From Methylocystis rosea SV97 (GTDB lineage: Bacteria > Pseudomonadota > Alphaproteobacteria > Rhizobiales > Beijerinckiaceae), in the NCBI RefSeq assembly GCF_000372845.1, contig NZ_KB889963.1, positions 2,748,304-2,812,303 on the forward strand: a stretch of 64,000 nt of DNA, read 5' to 3'. This document shows positions 53,557 through 62,259 of this stretch, piece after piece. Made by a program: the position numbers and the translations under genes. Position 1 is the stretch's first letter. Every line of letters begins with the position of its first letter. The notes under the pieces were generated by a model. That model was not told the origin of the DNA, made no database searches, and was given only the letters and a program-made list of their open reading frames with translations.

Positions 53557-55983
53557 ATGTACCGTCCCGCCCTACTGCGCGGCGCAAGCGCTTGCGCGTT
53601 GATCCTGGCCTCGCTTGCGACCGCCAAGGCCCAAGTCTCTCTTCCGCAAATCGTCGTCGGCGCCGCGCAGGGGACGCCGACCAGGCCGCCGCTGGATAAG
53701 GCCAACGAGACGGTCGTCACACAAAAAGAAATCGTGGAGGAAAAACCTCCCGAAACGGATACTGCGAAGCTTCTCGAGCATCAGCCGGGCGTGAGCGTTC
53801 AGACAGGCGGCGGCGTTTCCGGCCTCCCGGCGATCCGTGGCCTCGCCGACGATCGCCTGAAGATTGTCGTCGGCGGCGTGCAGGCCACGTCCTCCTGCGC
53901 CAATCACATGAATTCGCCGTTGAGCTACACGGATCCGAACACGATCGGCCGCGTTGAAGTCGTGACCGCGGTCTCGTCCGTCAGCAAAGGCGGCGATTCG
54001 ATCGGCGGCTCTATTCTGGTCACTCCGAAATCGCCGGTGTTTGCGACTCCCGTCATCGCGCCGGGGGTCGTCGGTCCGGGCGGCGCGCCGGTGTCGCCGA
54101 TCGTCGCCGCAAGTCCCTACCCGCCTGTTCCCTATCTGCCGCTGCCGGTTCCCGGGACGCTGCGCTTTGGTCCCAACAATGAAGTGCTGGCGACGGGAAC
54201 AGTTTCCGCGTTCTTCCGCGGCAACAACAACGGCGTCGGCGTTTCAGCAAACATCAACATGGCCAACGACCATTGGAGCCTGCTCTACAACGGGTCCTGG
54301 CAGCGGGCGACGAATTATCACGCCGGCGGCAACGGCGACAAAGTTCTCTCAACGAACTTCATGTCCGAGAACCACGCCGTCACGCTCGGCTACCAGAACG
54401 AAGGGCATCTGTTCACCTTCCGCGGCGCCTATCAGAACATCCCCTACCAGGGCTTTCCGAACCAGCGCATGGATATGACGCGCAATCGCTCCTATTCGCT
54501 GGACGCTCTCTACAAGGGCGCCTTCGAATGGGGCACGCTGGAGGCGCGCGCCTACTGGCATCAGGTCTTCCACAAGATGGGATTCTTGGAGGACCGATTC
54601 TGGCTCAATCACCCGATGATCGCGCTCGGTCGCGACTTCGGCTATTCGGTAAAAGCGGAAATTCCTTACAGCGATCAGGATCTCTTCCGCATCGGCAATG
54701 AGTTCCATGGCTATCGACTGCAGGACTACTGGCCTTCCGATCCCACCGGTTTCACGCAGGGGTTCGCCACGCCGCCCGGCAGTTTGAGCCGGCCCTTCGC
54801 GAATGTGAACATCAACGGCGGCCAGCGCAACCGGTTTGGCACCTATGCCGAATGGGAGCGCCGCTGGACGACGCAGTGGTCAAGCCTGATCGGCGTGCGT
54901 AACGACATCGTCTGGATGGACACTGGTCCTGGTCAGAGCTACACGCCCTTTATCTTCCCCAACTCGCCCCTGATCGCACGCGCCAATAATTTGGCCGTCA
55001 ATATCTTCAACGCGCAAAATCGCGCGCGCACCGACATCAATTTCGACATGACCGCTCTGGCGCGCTATGAGCCGGAACCCGGAAGCCTTTACGAGTTCGG
55101 CTATTCGCGCAAGACGCGCTCGCCCAATCTCTATGAACGCTATACTTGGCCGGTCGCCGGCCCGTTCACGGCGATGTTCAACTGGTTCGGCGACGGCAAC
55201 GGCTATACCGGCAACCTCAATCTGAAGCCGGAAGTGGCGCACAATGTCGCGTTCACCGGCGCTTGGCGCGACATGTCCGGCGCAAACAACTGGGAAGCGC
55301 GGATTTCGCCCTTCTACACCTATGTCGAGAACTATATCGACGGCGCGAGAACCGGCGGGACCTTCAACACGTTTCCGGTGGCGAATTCCTATATTTTCCA
55401 GATCATGCAGTTCCGCAATTTCAATGCGGAGCTCTATGGCGTCGACGGCTCGGGCAGAGTGAAGCTGCATGAATCGCCCGAATACGGCAGGCTGCAGGCG
55501 GTGGGCGTCGTCAGTTTCGTTTATGGACGAAATCTCGACATCGGCAATCCGCAGTATTGTCTGCCTGGCAACGGCTTGTGCTCCGTCGCGTCCTTCCTGA
55601 TCAAAAAGGGCGACGGTCTTTGGAACCTGATGCCGGCCAATGCACGCATTGCGCTCGAGCACCAAATCGGCGGGTTGAGCATGGCCGCTGAAACGCAACT
55701 CGTCGCGCCCAAGGATCACGTGTCGGCGAACAAGGGCGAGTTCACGACCCCGGCATATGCGCTGCTCAATCTCCGCGCCGCCTATGACTGGAGCAACATG
55801 CGCATCGACCTTGGCGTCGACAATGTCACCGATGCGCTTTACTCGCTGCCGCTTGGCGGGTTCGACTTGACGAACTATTCGCGCAATGCGTTCCTCTTCG
55901 GACGCAATGCGGGTCTTGCGAACGTGCGTCAGGTGCCCGGCATGGGTCGGAACTTTTATGCCGGGCTGACCGTGAGGTTCTGA
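53557..55983 (+). CDS. TonB-dependent copper receptor, OprC/NosA-like
   Basis: This 808-residue outer-membrane receptor has a signal peptide (SACALILASLATAKAQ), a plug domain (KLLEHQPGVSVQTGGGVSGL, IRGLADDRLKIVVGG) and a beta-barrel ending in the canonical FYAGLTVRF. Copper-binding residues described for OprC are conserved: the plug motif CxxxM is Cys114-Met118 (SSCANHMNSPLSY), and the barrel HxM is His339-Met341 (YWHQVFHKMGF). A Pro/Val-rich insertion (about residues 158-200) follows the plug. It should import copper in a TonB-driven way. Confidence 0.93.
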   Translation: MYRPALLRGASACALILASLATAKAQVSLPQIVVGAAQGTPTRPPLDKANETVVTQKEIVEEKPPETDTAKLLEHQPGVSVQTGGGVSGLPAIRGLADDRLKIVVGGVQATSSCANHMNSPLSYTDPNTIGRVEVVTAVSSVSKGGDSIGGSILVTPKSPVFATPVIAPGVVGPGGAPVSPIVAASPYPPVPYLPLPVPGTLRFGPNNEVLATGTVSAFFRGNNNGVGVSANINMANDHWSLLYNGSWQRATNYHAGGNGDKVLSTNFMSENHAVTLGYQNEGHLFTFRGAYQNIPYQGFPNQRMDMTRNRSYSLDALYKGAFEWGTLEARAYWHQVFHKMGFLEDRFWLNHPMIALGRDFGYSVKAEIPYSDQDLFRIGNEFHGYRLQDYWPSDPTGFTQGFATPPGSLSRPFANVNINGGQRNRFGTYAEWERRWTTQWSSLIGVRNDIVWMDTGPGQSYTPFIFPNSPLIARANNLAVNIFNAQNRARTDINFDMTALARYEPEPGSLYEFGYSRKTRSPNLYERYTWPVAGPFTAMFNWFGDGNGYTGNLNLKPEVAHNVAFTGAWRDMSGANNWEARISPFYTYVENYIDGARTGGTFNTFPVANSYIFQIMQFRNFNAELYGVDGSGRVKLHESPEYGRLQAVGVVSFVYGRNLDIGNPQYCLPGNGLCSVASFLIKKGDGLWNLMPANARIALEHQIGGLSMAAETQLVAPKDHVSANKGEFTTPAYALLNLRAAYDWSNMRIDLGVDNVTDALYSLPLGGFDLTNYSRNAFLFGRNAGLANVRQVPGMGRNFYAGLTVRF

Positions 55984-56001
55984 CCGGGACGCTCTATTTT
56001 C

Positions 56002-56029
56002 AAAGGCGGCGCGCTATTGCGCCGCCTTT
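56002..56029 (+). terminator. hairpin between the receptor and the thioredoxin-like gene
   Basis: AAAGGCGGCGC (56002-56012) pairs perfectly with GCGCCGCCTTT (56019-56029) around GCTATT, 18 bases after the receptor stop. The trailing T-run is short (TTTC), so termination may be partial and the next gene could be read through. Confidence 0.65.
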
Positions 56030-56042
56030 CGTCCGGGCGCTT

Positions 56043-56612
56043 ATGATGCGGCGAAATCTTCCGTTGACCGTTCTGCTCTGCGCTTCGCTTGCATCGGCGC
56101 ATGCCGAGATCATCGGCGCGAACGCGCCGCGCGCGGTCACCGAGGACGAGATGAAGGCCTCCCTGGGCGACGTCGATCTCGTGGGCGCAAATGGCGCGCC
56201 GCTCGATCTGCGCGCGCTGATGGCGAACGGTCGGCCGACGCTCGTGAGCCTTTGGGCATATTGGTGTCCGAATTGTCTCGCCGAAATGAAAGGCTTCAAG
56301 TCGATCGCCGCCGCCTGCCCGGATCGCTGGAACATCGTCTTCGTCTCGGCGCGCGCAAGCGACTACCCCAAGGATCTGGCGAAGTTCAAAACCTACGGCC
56401 TGCCCTGGAAGATTTTTCGCGTCGGCGATTCCACGAAAACCGATGTCGCGAAAGCAAAGAGCGCGCGAGCGTTCTACGGCGCCACGGCCGACGGCGGCGT
56501 GGTCACCCCGCTGCACTATCTGATCGGCGCTTCCGGACGGGTCGACGCGATCGTCAACGGCAGAATGAACTTCGCGGAACCCCAGCGTCTCGCCGCCTTC
56601 TGCGCCGATTGA
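56043..56612 (+). CDS. periplasmic thioredoxin-like (TlpA/redoxin) protein
   Basis: The 189-residue protein has a signal peptide (NLPLTVLLCASLASAHAE) and a TlpA-type thioredoxin fold with the active site AYWCPNCLAEM (Cys75, Cys78), a cis-Pro in GVVTPLHYLIG, and the DLRALMANGRPTLVSLW strand. Such proteins reduce periplasmic disulfides, often on copper proteins or cytochrome assembly factors. Its place right after a copper receptor suggests a role in copper handling. Partner unknown. Confidence 0.88.
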   Translation: MMRRNLPLTVLLCASLASAHAEIIGANAPRAVTEDEMKASLGDVDLVGANGAPLDLRALMANGRPTLVSLWAYWCPNCLAEMKGFKSIAAACPDRWNIVFVSARASDYPKDLAKFKTYGLPWKIFRVGDSTKTDVAKAKSARAFYGATADGGVVTPLHYLIGASGRVDAIVNGRMNFAEPQRLAAFCAD

Positions 56613-56690
56613 AACGGCGCCGTTCGGCCTTGTCGCCAAAATGCATTATCTTGGCGCGAAGATTCGGCTCTGAAGCGCCGAGGAGATCCC

Positions 56691-57638
56691 ATGCGAGAAC
56701 TTGTCGCGTCGCCCGGCAACCCGATCCCCGAGGGCGCCGCCGTTTACTCCCTGAAGACGCGGGACGGCCGGCGATTGCGCGCCGCCGCATTTCCCTGCGG
56801 CGGAAGTGCGCGCGGCACCGTGGCGCTGTTTCAGGGCCACAATGAATTCATCGAAAAATATTTCGAGACGATCGAGGAGTTGCGCAGTCGCCGCCTCGAC
56901 GTGGTGGCGCTCGATTGGCGCGGCCAGGCCGGCTCGGAACGCGAGCTCGCCGACCCGCGCAAGGGCCATATCGACGACTTCTCGCAGTATCAACGCGATC
57001 TGGAGGTTTTCATCTCCCAGGTGTTGAGCGACCGCCCGCGGCCCTGGTTCGCTCTCGCCCATTCGATGGGCGCGGCTATCCTGCTGGACGCGGCGCATGC
57101 AGGAAAAACGCCGTTTCAGCGTTTCGTGCTGACCGCTCCCATGATTGATCTCGCCAATCTCCGGTTTCCGCGCGCCTCACGCTGGCTCGCTGACACGCTC
57201 GACATGTGCGGACTGGGCGGCATGTACATTCCGGGCGGAACCGGCGCCTCCTTTATCGAAAAGCCCTTCAACGGCAATCTCCTGACCACAGATCCGGTTC
57301 GCTTCGAACGAAACGCGGCGATTCTCAGGGCGGCGCCGCAACTCGCGATCGGCGATCCGACGATCGGCTGGGTCAACGCCGCCTTCCGTCTCATGAGGGG
57401 CTTCGAATCGCCCGACTATGCCCGAAGAATCCGGGCCACAATTCTGATGTTCGGCTGCGGGCGCGAGATGATCGTGGCCAATGCCGCCATCGAGCGTTTC
57501 GCTCAAAATCTCGACAGCGGCGTTCTCGCGATGGTCCCCGGCGCCAAGCATGAACTCATGATGGAGCGCGACGAGTTTCGCAGTCAGTTCTGGCGCGGCT
57601 TCGACGCTTTCATTCCGGGCGAAGCGCGCGTCTCATAG
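56691..57638 (+). CDS. alpha/beta hydrolase, lysophospholipase (PldB)-like
   Basis: The 315-residue protein has the alpha/beta hydrolase core: VALFQGHNEFIEKYFETIEE with the oxyanion-hole region, LDVVALDWRGQAGSERELAD, and the nucleophile elbow FALAHSMGAAILLDAA (Ser125). The catalytic His is in VPGAKHELMMERDEF. The pattern is that of PldB/monoglyceride-lipase types that cleave lysophospholipids or monoacylglycerols. It has no signal peptide, so it is cytosolic or loosely membrane-bound. It lies 78 bases after the thioredoxin-like gene on the same strand. Confidence 0.9.
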   Translation: MRELVASPGNPIPEGAAVYSLKTRDGRRLRAAAFPCGGSARGTVALFQGHNEFIEKYFETIEELRSRRLDVVALDWRGQAGSERELADPRKGHIDDFSQYQRDLEVFISQVLSDRPRPWFALAHSMGAAILLDAAHAGKTPFQRFVLTAPMIDLANLRFPRASRWLADTLDMCGLGGMYIPGGTGASFIEKPFNGNLLTTDPVRFERNAAILRAAPQLAIGDPTIGWVNAAFRLMRGFESPDYARRIRATILMFGCGREMIVANAAIERFAQNLDSGVLAMVPGAKHELMMERDEFRSQFWRGFDAFIPGEARVS

Positions 57639-57685
57639 AGCGTGCTCTAAACATTGAGACCAATCACGCTGCAGTGCAGACTGAT

Positions 57686-58498
57686 CTAAGCGTTAAGCAG
57701 CTTCAACGCCTGTTCGTGCAGCGCGGGGTCGCCCGCCGCAACGATGGCGCCGCCCAGCGCCGCCGGACCGCCGCTCCAGTTGGTGACGACGCCCCCGGCG
57801 CCCTCGATGATGGGAATCAGCGCGACGATGTCGTAGGGCTGCAAATTCGTCTCGATGACGAGGTCGACATGGCCGGCCGCAAGCGCGCAATAGGCGTAGC
57901 AGTCGCCGCCGTAGCGGGAAAGCCGCGCCCCGCGCTCAACGCGGTGAAAATGCTCGCGCAGCGCCGGGTCGATCAGCAACGGCGATGTCGTCATCAGCGT
58001 CGCCTGCGCGAGCTCTGAACAGTGGCGCGAGGCAATCTTGCGCGTCTCAAGAACGCCGCGCGCGCCCTCCGGCCCGCGCGCCGGCCCACGCCAATAGGCG
58101 GCCTCGCCGTCGCCGAAGAACCGCTCTCGGGTAAACGGCTGGCTCATCAGGCCGTAGCAAGGGCGCCCGCGATGCGTGAGGCCGATCAGCGTGCCCCACA
58201 GCGGCAGGCCGCAGATGAAGCTCTTGGTGCCGTCGATCGGATCGAGAACCCAGACATATTCGGCCTTTTCGCGCAATTGTCCGAATTCTTCGCCATAGAC
58301 CCCGTGGTCGGGAAAGGTCGCCTCGATCAGCCGCCGCATGGCGAGTTCGGCGCCGCGGTCGGCTTCCGTGACGGGATCGAACGCGCCGCCATGCGCCTTG
58401 TCGTCGGCGGCGAGCGCGGTCCTGAAGAAGGGCATGATGGCTTCCGCCGAAACGTCGGCGAGGCGCTCAACGAATTTATCGAAATCAACGGCGGTCAT
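57686..58498 (-). CDS. hisN: histidinol-phosphatase, inositol-monophosphatase type
   Basis: HisN removes phosphate from histidinol phosphate in histidine synthesis in organisms without the HisB phosphatase. The 270-residue protein has the Mg2+-dependent motifs FPDHGVYGEEFGQ, VLDPIDGTKSFICGLPLWG and the C-terminal LQPYDIVALIPIIEGAGGVV (the xDxxA...xPIIEGAGG form distinguishes HisN from SuhB). It differs in these from the SuhB paralogue at 62465. The N-formylglutamate-like hydrolase gene lies upstream 33 bases away. Confidence 0.93.
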   Translation of the reverse strand: MTAVDFDKFVERLADVSAEAIMPFFRTALAADDKAHGGAFDPVTEADRGAELAMRRLIEATFPDHGVYGEEFGQLREKAEYVWVLDPIDGTKSFICGLPLWGTLIGLTHRGRPCYGLMSQPFTRERFFGDGEAAYWRGPARGPEGARGVLETRKIASRHCSELAQATLMTTSPLLIDPALREHFHRVERGARLSRYGGDCYAYCALAAGHVDLVIETNLQPYDIVALIPIIEGAGGVVTNWSGGPAALGGAIVAAGDPALHEQALKLLNA

Positions 58499-58531
58499 GC
58501 CAGCTCCCGGCGGGGCGCTTCGAGCGCCCGG

Positions 58532-59491
58532 CTATTCGGCCGCCGCCCGCCGCTCGCCGCCCAAAATCTCGGTCAAGTCTTCATGGCGCGCCACCATCGC
58601 CATGACGTCCGCAAGGTCGCGGGCGACGGCGTCGAAGCGCTCGTTCTTCTGGAGCGTAGACTCGTCCATGTAAAGACCACGCGACACTTCGATCTGCAGC
58701 GCGTGCCAGCCCCCGACGGGCTTGCCGTAATGCTCTGTGATAAAACCGCCCGCGTAGGGCCGATTGCGCATGACGTGATAGCCGCGGCTGCGCAACCGAT
58801 CCTCGACGACGTCGACGAGTCCGGTGGAGGCGCTGGCGCCGTAGCGGTCGCCAATGACGAAGTCGATGCGCCGCTTGTCGCCCCGCGTCGAAAGCAAGGG
58901 GTCGCGCGCGCCGGTCGAAGGCATCGAATGGCAGTCGATCAGCACGGCGACGCCGAAACGCAACGCGGCGCGCTCCATCAGGCCGCGCAAGGCCGCATGG
59001 TAGGGCTTGTAGAGGCTGTCGATGCGCCGCAAGCCCTCCTCGAGGGTGAGACGGCTTGCATAGATCTCGCGCGCGTCGGCGACCACGCGCGGGATCGTGC
59101 CAAGTCCGGCCGCGACGCGCAGAGAGCGCGTATTGGCGAAGGACGGCAAAGCGCCGTTGAAGAGCTTGGGGTCGAGTTCGTAGGGTTCGCGATTGAGATC
59201 GAGATAGGCGCGAGGAAAGCGCGCGCGCAGCAGAGGCGCTCCCAGGGATGAGGCCGAAGCGAAGAGATCGTCGACATAGGCGTCTTCCGAACGGCGCAGC
59301 GTCGCCGCGTCGAGCGGCGTCGCGGCGAGAAAGCGCGCAGGATAGATCCGCCCCGAATGCGGTGAGGAAAAGACCAGCGGCGAAACAAGCGCATCCGGCT
59401 CGATGATGTCGAAGGCGCGTTCAAACTCCGGTTCGCAGCAGGGCGTCGCCGTCAAACTGGTTTCGCGCCACTCGCGCATGCCGTCGTTCAT
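58532..59491 (-). CDS. N-formylglutamate amidohydrolase family protein
   Basis: The 319-residue protein shows the family's LVFSSPHSGRIYPARFL, DLNREPYELDPKLFNGALPS, LIDCHSMPSTG and FVIGDRYGASASTGLVDVVE, with the usual His/Asp/Glu metal or catalytic residues. The named enzyme finishes histidine degradation by releasing formate, but no other hut gene is nearby, so the substrate may differ. The upstream gene cpdR points the other way. It forms a probable operon with hisN (33-base gap). Confidence 0.9.
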   Translation of the reverse strand: MNDGMREWRETSLTATPCCEPEFERAFDIIEPDALVSPLVFSSPHSGRIYPARFLAATPLDAATLRRSEDAYVDDLFASASSLGAPLLRARFPRAYLDLNREPYELDPKLFNGALPSFANTRSLRVAAGLGTIPRVVADAREIYASRLTLEEGLRRIDSLYKPYHAALRGLMERAALRFGVAVLIDCHSMPSTGARDPLLSTRGDKRRIDFVIGDRYGASASTGLVDVVEDRLRSRGYHVMRNRPYAGGFITEHYGKPVGGWHALQIEVSRGLYMDESTLQKNERFDAVARDLADVMAMVARHEDLTEILGGERRAAAE

Positions 59492-59664
59492 TCGTTTTTC
59501 TCGTTTCCGCGCCGCGATGGCCTCTTCAGACGAGCGCCGGCGTGGCGGATCAGCTCAAAAAGGACGGTGCGTCGCGCTATACTGGGCGCTAAGTTAACGC
59601 GGCGCCACCCCGGTTTCACCTGAAATTTACGAAGCTCGGGCGATATGGCTAAAAACCCGCGAGG

Positions 59665-60045
59665 ATGGCGATGAACGATAGACCGACCGCGAGAATTCTG
59701 CTTGCGGAAGACGACAACGACATGCGGCGCTTCCTGGTCAAGGCTTTGCAGCAGGCCGGTTTTTCCGTCACGTCATTCGATAACGGGCTTTCCGCCTACG
59801 ATCAGCTTCGGGTCGAGCCCTTCGAACTCCTGCTGACCGACATCGTCATGCCCGAGATGGATGGAATCGAACTCGCCCGCCGCGCGACCGAGCTGGATCC
59901 CGACATCAGGGTCATGTTCATCACCGGCTTCGCCGCCGTGGCGCTCAACCCGGACAGTCACGCGCCGCGACAGGCGAAAATCCTTTCCAAGCCGTTCCAT
60001 CTGCGGGATTTGGTCACCGAGGTGCACAGAATGCTTGCGGCCTGA
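59665..60045 (+). CDS. cpdR: single-domain response regulator CpdR
   Basis: In its unphosphorylated form CpdR primes the ClpXP protease for substrates such as PdeA and, via RcdA and PopA, CtrA. The 126-residue protein is a lone receiver domain with ARILLAEDDNDMRRFLVKAL, the phospho-acceptor in LLLTDIVMPEMDGIELA, the conserved Thr-like FITGFAAVAL, and the Lys in ILSKPFHLRDL. It closely resembles the Caulobacter protein and lies in the usual context (N-formylglutamate hydrolase, hisN). rcdA lies 1.4 kb away. The start may also be the ATG at 59671. Confidence 0.94.
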   Translation: MAMNDRPTARILLAEDDNDMRRFLVKALQQAGFSVTSFDNGLSAYDQLRVEPFELLLTDIVMPEMDGIELARRATELDPDIRVMFITGFAAVALNPDSHAPRQAKILSKPFHLRDLVTEVHRMLAA

Positions 60046-60104
60046 GCGCTTTAGATCCCGCTGCATCTGGGCTTTATCGCCCAATGCAGATCGCGCAGCG
60101 CGCT

Positions 60105-61040
60105 CTAGGCGCAGGCTTCGCAGATCGCGGCGACATGGCGGTCGTCCGTCCCGCAGCATCCGCCGAGGATGCGTAAGCCGGGATATGCCTCGCGCAATTT
60201 CCGATATCTGCGGCCGAGATCGACGGGATCGCCAGAGTCGAGCGTCTCCGATTCGTCCAGCTCGGCGTGGCTTTTTGTCGATGCGTTGGCCTTGACGCCG
60301 AGCAGCCGACTTATCCAAGGCGCGTCCGCGGAGAGCGCCTGCTCGAAATGCGTCGGATGGGCGCAGTTGATCATGTAATAGGCAGGCGCTGCGTCGGTTT
60401 CGCGATCCACCGTCTCGACCGCGTCGCGCAAGCTCCGCCCGCCGATAAGTTTGCCGTCGGTCTCCACCGTGAAGGAAATTGAGCACGGCATGGCGAGCGC
60501 GCGGGCGGCGCGGGCGATCCCGATCGCCTCCTCGACATAATTCAGAGTGTAGGCCGCGACCATGTCGGCGGTCGTTTGCGCGAAGGAGGCGATCTGCGGC
60601 GCGTGATAGTCTTCCGCTTCCACGGCGCTCATGCGCCCTTCGGCGTAGCCGTCTCCGCGAGGCCCGATCACGCCGGCGACGACGATTGGCGTTTGGGCCG
60701 TCTGCCAAGTCCGCCGGAGCTCGTCGAGAAGCGCGATCGATGCTTCATTGATGCGCTTCAACCCTGCCGCGTCATAGCCAATCTTCGCGCCCCAGTCGGG
60801 ATTCGCCCGCCAGGTCGGACTGTCCAGAATCAAGCCGCGTCCGTGGCGCCGCGCGATCGCGAGGTAGCGCTCGTAATAGGCGCGGAGTCGCGCCCGGCCC
60901 TCCTCACTGTCGAGCAGGACAAACGACGCGAAATGCGGCAACTCGACGCCTTCATGAAAGATAAGCGTCGTCTCCATGCCCCCGTCGCTGACGAAGAGAC
61001 CAGGCTTCAGCTGCGGCAGATCGGCTCGGTATCCGGTCAT
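60105..61040 (-). CDS. homocysteine S-methyltransferase family protein
   Basis: The 311-residue protein has the zinc-dependent homocysteine-binding domain: LFVSDGGMETTLIFHEGVEL, YMINCAHPTHFEQAL with the first Cys ligand, and ILGGCCGTDDRHVAAICEAC with the adjacent Cys-Cys pair. It should transfer a methyl group from a donor such as S-methylmethionine to homocysteine, making methionine. It stands alone (no cobalamin domains). The upstream region holds no SAM riboswitch that I can recognise. Confidence 0.9.
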   Translation of the reverse strand: MTGYRADLPQLKPGLFVSDGGMETTLIFHEGVELPHFASFVLLDSEEGRARLRAYYERYLAIARRHGRGLILDSPTWRANPDWGAKIGYDAAGLKRINEASIALLDELRRTWQTAQTPIVVAGVIGPRGDGYAEGRMSAVEAEDYHAPQIASFAQTTADMVAAYTLNYVEEAIGIARAARALAMPCSISFTVETDGKLIGGRSLRDAVETVDRETDAAPAYYMINCAHPTHFEQALSADAPWISRLLGVKANASTKSHAELDESETLDSGDPVDLGRRYRKLREAYPGLRILGGCCGTDDRHVAAICEACA

Positions 61041-61204
61041 TATCTGTATTCCTCGCCTGTGGCGCCCGGCCGTAAGGGGCCAACTTGCCCATTTGCCCGC
61101 AGTGCGTTATCAGCGCCAGCAAATTCGCTTGTTTCGAACGGCCGACCCCGCGCCGCCGCGGCGTGGGTCTTCAGTCGTTTCCATCGCAAAAAGGATGCAT
61201 CGTT

Positions 61205-61435
61205 ATGAAAAAGGACATCCACCCCGGATATCACATGATCAAGGTCGTGATGACCGACGGCACGGAATTTACGACCCGTTCCACCTGGGGTAAGGCGGGG
61301 GACACGATGCAGCTCGACATCGATCCGAAGACGCACCCGGCCTGGACGGGCGGATCGACGCAACTGCTCGACCGCGGCGGACGCCTGTCGCGCTTCAACT
61401 CCCGCTTCGGAAATCTTTCTTTCGGCAAGAAATAA
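61205..61435 (+). CDS. rpmE: 50S ribosomal protein L31 (zinc-free form)
   Basis: The 76-residue protein [20 protein letters not shown] matches alphaproteobacterial L31. The four cysteines of the zinc-binding form are absent (none in the protein), so this is the C-minus type that works without zinc. The remaining family core, [20 protein letters not shown] followed by [13 protein letters not shown], is intact. A bidirectional terminator separates it from rcdA. Confidence 0.96.
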   Translation: MKKDIHPGYHMIKVVMTDGTEFTTRSTWGKAGDTMQLDIDPKTHPAWTGGSTQLLDRGGRLSRFNSRFGNLSFGKK

Positions 61436-61439
61436 AGAG

Positions 61440-61467
61440 AAGGCGGCGGTTGAAGCCGCCGCCTTCA
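61440..61467. terminator. bidirectional hairpin between rpmE and rcdA
   Basis: GAAGGCGGCGG (61440-61450) pairs perfectly with CCGCCGCCTTC (61457-61467) around TTGAAG. It lies five bases after the rpmE stop and 20 bases after the convergent rcdA stop. There is no long T-run on either side, so it may act as a two-way terminator or transcript end stabiliser. Confidence 0.75.
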
Positions 61468-61487
61468 GTTGGTTCGCCTGAAGGATC

Positions 61488-62018
61488 TCACTGGGCGAAA
61501 GCGGCGCGCAGTCTCGCGATCTGCGCTTCGACCGGACTGGGTGTTGGCGCCGGCGCGGCGAGCGCTGGCTCGAGCGCATGGATCAGCCGGTCAAGGTGGA
61601 TTATCCGCGCTTGCAGGCGCAGCGACTGCAGCGACAGCTCGCGCAGACGGAGCGGCAGGCGCTGGAAGAGGTCGGGGGCCGAGGCCAGCTCCTGCTCACG
61701 AAGCTTAACGCGATGCCGGTTGCTTGCCGCCTGATGGCGCGTCAGCTCTCCCTGATTCACAGCGCGCTGCAGCAACAGCCAGGACGCAATCTGCATCAGC
61801 CTTGTAGTCAGCCGCATGCTCTCAGCCGCATAGGCAAGAGCTTCGGTCCGCGGCAGCGTCTTCGCGTCGAGACGTCCGTCGCCGTCGAGATAGAAGGCCG
61901 CCTCCTCGACGAGGCTCATTCCCTCGCGAAATAGAGCGCTAAAGCCCTCGGATCCCGCCAGTCTCTCTATGAAAGAGACCGGCTGCTTCTCCCCCACGCT
62001 GCCTTTGACTCGAGCCAT
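61488..62018 (-). CDS. rcdA: RcdA, regulator of CtrA degradation (DUF1465 family)
   Basis: RcdA is an adaptor that, with CpdR, delivers CtrA and other proteins to ClpXP in Caulobacter. The 176-residue protein is largely helical: PVSFIERLAGSEGFSALFRE, GMSLVEEAAFYLDGDGRLDA and ALAYAAESMRLTTRLMQIAS, the three-helix core of DUF1465. It then shows VKLREQELASAPDLFQRLPL and a disordered Pro/Ala tail (the cargo-binding end in Caulobacter). No Shine-Dalgarno decides the start: 62018 or 62063 are both possible. Confidence 0.9.
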   Translation of the reverse strand: MARVKGSVGEKQPVSFIERLAGSEGFSALFREGMSLVEEAAFYLDGDGRLDAKTLPRTEALAYAAESMRLTTRLMQIASWLLLQRAVNQGELTRHQAASNRHRVKLREQELASAPDLFQRLPLRLRELSLQSLRLQARIIHLDRLIHALEPALAAPAPTPSPVEAQIARLRAAFAQ

Positions 62019-62140
62019 ACGAACGTTCACGCAAATGCGACGCGTCTGCGTCTCTGATGGCATGAACTGTAACGCAGAGCACCGAGGGGCGCGCGCTTAG
62101 CCTTTCCTTAACCTTAACGGGCGGCGGGGGCGCCGGACGC

Positions 62141-62238
62141 AAAAAGAGAGCCGCAAGGGCGGCTCTCAAGGCTTCTTGACAGGGAGGCATCAAGGACGAG
62201 TGGAGAAGAAGCCACTCGAAGGTCCCACCTAGGGACAC
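62141..62238 (-). ncRNA. sRNA resembling the suhB / alpha-r14 family
   Basis: On the minus strand the sequence ends in a textbook terminator: GAGAGCCGC-CCTT-GCGGCTCTC (62146-62167 on plus) followed by TTTTT (62141-62145). Upstream are two more hairpins: CGAGTGG (62212-62218) with CCACTCG (62197-62203), and GTCCC with GGGAC (62222-62236). An unpaired linker with GATGCCTCCCTG carries an exposed CCTCCC anti-Shine-Dalgarno. Length (about 98 bases), order of elements and position next to suhB all match the Rhizobiales suhB RNA. The 5' end is inferred. Confidence 0.72.
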
Positions 62239-62259
62239 ATTCAAGCTGCATGATAATCG

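Noticed and set aside
61041-61204. SAM or SAH riboswitch upstream of the homocysteine methyltransferase
   Set aside because: No recognisable SAM-II or SAH core motifs in the minus-strand leader.
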